From positions 1 through 64,000 of the forward strand of contig CASELH010000021.1 in assembly GCA_949288715.1 (NCBI GenBank): 64,000 nt of DNA, written 5' to 3'. The notes beneath the pieces were generated by a model, which saw only the letters and a program-made list of their open reading frames with translations, had not been told where the DNA came from and made no database searches. Of the stretch, positions 63,101-64,000 are shown piece by piece. Position numbers and translations under genes: made by a program. This DNA comes from an uncultured Bacteroides sp. (GTDB lineage Bacteria > Bacteroidota > Bacteroidia > Bacteroidales > Bacteroidaceae). How positions within the stretch are numbered: position 1 is the first letter of the stretch; each line of letters opens with the position of its first letter.

Positions 63101-63627
63101 GGACTATTACGGGAAACTACATGCCTGATTTTACTTATGGTTTTTCTACAGAATTAATGTATAAGAATGTCGATTTGTCTGTATCGTTACAGGGTGTGCA
63201 AGGTAATGAGATAGCTAACATATTCCGCCGTTACATCAATAATATGGAAGGCGGTGGGAACTGTCAGGTCGATGCTTTAGACCGTTGGAAATCTGAAAGT
63301 AATCCTGGAAGCGGGCAAGTAGTAAGGGCTAATAGAAGTGCCACAGGAATGAATGGGACAACATCAACCTGGCACATAGAGGATGGCTCTTATTTGCGCA
63401 TAAAGAATATAACTTTGGGTTATACTTTGCCGGAAAAATGGTTGGCTAAGTCCGGAATCAATAGGGCACGCATCTACTTTTCGTCACAAAACCCCTTTAC
63501 TTTTACAAAATATAGCGGGTATAATCCGGAAGTGAATATGAAAGGAACTTCTCTTACTCCGGGTATTGATTATGGAACTTATCCATTGGCTAAATCGTTT
63601 GTATTTGGATTGAATGTAACTTTTTAA
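60106..63627 (+). CDS. SusC-family TonB-linked receptor with STN signalling domain
   Basis: A 1173-residue outer-membrane importer. The signal peptide ends near APVCAQEQ. An STN domain (residues 40-110, ITLNVENADLEQVLKEISKQTGLKF) signals to FecR. A carboxypeptidase-D-like domain follows (LKGQVVDASGMSVIGANVLVKGTTN), then the plug (EMLDEIVVVGYGVQRKRDVTTS, VLKDASAAAIYGSRGANGVVIITTKRG) and the barrel to AKSFVFGLNVTF. The frame could open at 60055, but the ATG at 60106 leaves a normal signal. The substrate is unknown. Confidence 0.95.
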   Translation: MNYLSSWKKKNRNVNSFLVFLLFVCISIAPVCAQEQHTERITLNVENADLEQVLKEISKQTGLKFFYDQGVVDRSPSVTIQVDNASVASVLDKVSTQTGLSFNRNQNTITVGQPKAGTTPDTAPKLRTLKGQVVDASGMSVIGANVLVKGTTNGVITDVDGNYTLQNVPEDAKIQISYIGYQTIEFAASDPKLARVALAEDSEMLDEIVVVGYGVQRKRDVTTSISSMKASELAVPVSSVDQAIVGKMAGVQVTQPNGIPGGGLTIKVRGSGSITAGTEPLYVVDGFPMSTEAGDGTGQKVSPLSTINMNDIESIEVLKDASAAAIYGSRGANGVVIITTKRGKEGKDMKPTIQYDGYVGFQQRTKKIDMLNAYEYAQLSYDAHNNAYLDLLASKGLEGSITDTNEERNVKLGNKPDVVNQAYLLPPEIMPYINGEKGLTDTDWQDEVMRTAVTHSHNLSLSGGNQSVRYFISGNYAREEGIVIGSDFRQMGARGKVDVNYKKFAFGTNLSFNHSLYDIVPTEDRFKEETIVASALAMSPIMPVYNADGSYNFDQYRWQYAQPQIVNPVALANEKKDQMKRYRFLGNAYGEYELLDGLKFRTSFGVDFNSYSRSYYRPSTLPTSLNPTPPSIPEGTKRDKNLLNWIWENTLSYNKTFHKNHQVSAVAGWSAQKESVNSSLISGTGYPNDLVHTVNAATSITDWDATAYEWSLLSALARVQYSYKGKYMLSGALRADASSRFGQNNRWGTFPSVSAGWYVSEEDFMKATSSWLTSLKLRASYGVSGNFNIGNYEYYALLGQANYVLGKGEGALSNGLYPSTAGNPDLGWEKTAMFNFGLEFGLFDMLTFELDVYTSTTSDMLLDVPVAEFSGFSTVPMNIGKVKNKGVEFSLFTTNTWGDFTWNNRFNISANRNEVVDLGGVDEMITTQESVTFITKVGEPIGNYYTLVTDGVFANQAEIDNSQDPDITKREHAHVSGAKPGDFRFKDMDGNGEIDENDRTITGNYMPDFTYGFSTELMYKNVDLSVSLQGVQGNEIANIFRRYINNMEGGGNCQVDALDRWKSESNPGSGQVVRANRSATGMNGTTSTWHIEDGSYLRIKNITLGYTLPEKWLAKSGINRARIYFSSQNPFTFTKYSGYNPEVNMKGTSLTPGIDYGTYPLAKSFVFGLNVTF

Positions 63628-63639
63628 AGTTGAAAGACT

Positions 63640-64000
63640 ATGAATCATAAATATTGCTTGGCAGCCTTATTGGGCTTATTGTTTACTACAAGTTGTAGTG
63701 ACTTTTTGGATTTGACACCTATTTCTGAAGCTTCTTCAGGGAATTATTATAAAAACGCTTCGGATATAGAGTCTGCTTTGTCGGGTTGCTATTCTGCATT
63801 ACAAGACAATGAATTGTATGGAGAAAGGTTAAATGCTATGACAGAATTGCGTTCTGATAATATTGAAGATATTAACCCTGGTGGCTCGGGCGGCATTTTT
63901 TATTTCATTGACAAATTCACAGTGACTTCAGGAAACGATGTTATTCGTAGTGTATGGAAGGGGCTGTATAATCAGATTTATCGTTGCAATAATGTATTGG
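63640..64000 (+). CDS. SusD/RagB-family lipoprotein (cut by window edge)
   Basis: The first 120 codons of a SusD-like glycan-binding lipoprotein. The lipobox is LFTTSC with Cys19, followed by SDFLDLTPISEASSGNYYKN, a typical SusD opening, and later VWKGLYNQIYRCNNVL. It starts 12 bp after SusC. The 3' end lies outside the window. Confidence 0.92.
   Translation, partial: MNHKYCLAALLGLLFTTSCSDFLDLTPISEASSGNYYKNASDIESALSGCYSALQDNELYGERLNAMTELRSDNIEDINPGGSGGIFYFIDKFTVTSGNDVIRSVWKGLYNQIYRCNNVL

Overview
The window looks like a chromosomal segment of a gut Bacteroidales species (Bacteroides, Phocaeicola or Mediterranea type). The signs are three SusC/SusD-type genes or pairs, a hybrid two-component regulator, an ECF sigma/FecR pair, FKBP-free TonB/ExbB/ExbD machinery in the Bacteroidetes gene order, DUF4469, DUF5056 and M64 proteins, and many promoters with the Bacteroidetes -7 motif TAnnTTTG. 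No species name can be assigned from sequence alone. The housekeeping half is GC-rich. The polysaccharide-utilisation genes, and above all the last 6 kb, are visibly more AT-rich.

Layout. 1-577 is a non-coding repeat region, followed by an SF1 helicase (-). 2.6-8.7 kb holds housekeeping genes on + (cmk, ispH, pfkA, tonB-like, polyprenyl synthase, an unknown, tatD). A tRNA-Ser(GGA) and an exbB/small membrane protein/exbD/exbD operon follow to 11.4 kb. 11.7-15.7 kb has a GNAT, an M64 peptidase, an Lrp-type regulator, folA and thyA. 15.8-21.4 kb (-) is an envelope block: cardiolipin synthase, a nucleotide-sugar epimerase, and a LAB_N / GT2 / GT39 trio that looks like a lipid-linked sugar transfer system. 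21.5-23.0 kb is a DUF6249 / ECF sigma / DUF5056 operon. 23.2-29.9 kb is an AraC regulator divergent from an RND efflux operon (MFP, pump, TolC). 29.9-33.6 kb (-) has a TonB receptor, a 43-residue small protein and an RluA-type pseudouridine synthase.

33.8-50.75 kb is a polysaccharide-utilisation locus (PUL). On the - strand it has a hybrid two-component regulator, an HU/DUF4469 protein, SusC and SusD. Divergently on + it has a carboxylesterase, a GH35-like DUF5597 enzyme, a DUF1593 protein and two alpha/beta hydrolases. The cluster is unusually rich in esterase-type folds. 50.8-57.3 kb has clpB (-), an unknown gene, a LysR regulator, a Pat-like GNAT and a YeiH-family transporter. 58.0 kb to the end is a second PUL: ECF sigma, FecR anti-sigma, STN-SusC and a SusD cut by the window edge.

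Two genes are broken as read. clpB lacks about 35 nt that would encode pore loop 1 of its first AAA+ domain. The PUL hybrid regulator has a frameshift in its receiver domain that fits loss of one copy of a 7-nt direct repeat.

The most unusual signal is non-coding. Several gaps carry arrays of short dyad-symmetric words repeated at a strict 23-nt spacing (22, 24 or 11 nt at other loci). The word sequence differs from locus to locus. Several arrays abut the stop codon of the upstream gene, and others are bounded by long inverted repeats. The period is not a multiple of three and no cas genes are present, so these are neither coding nor CRISPR.
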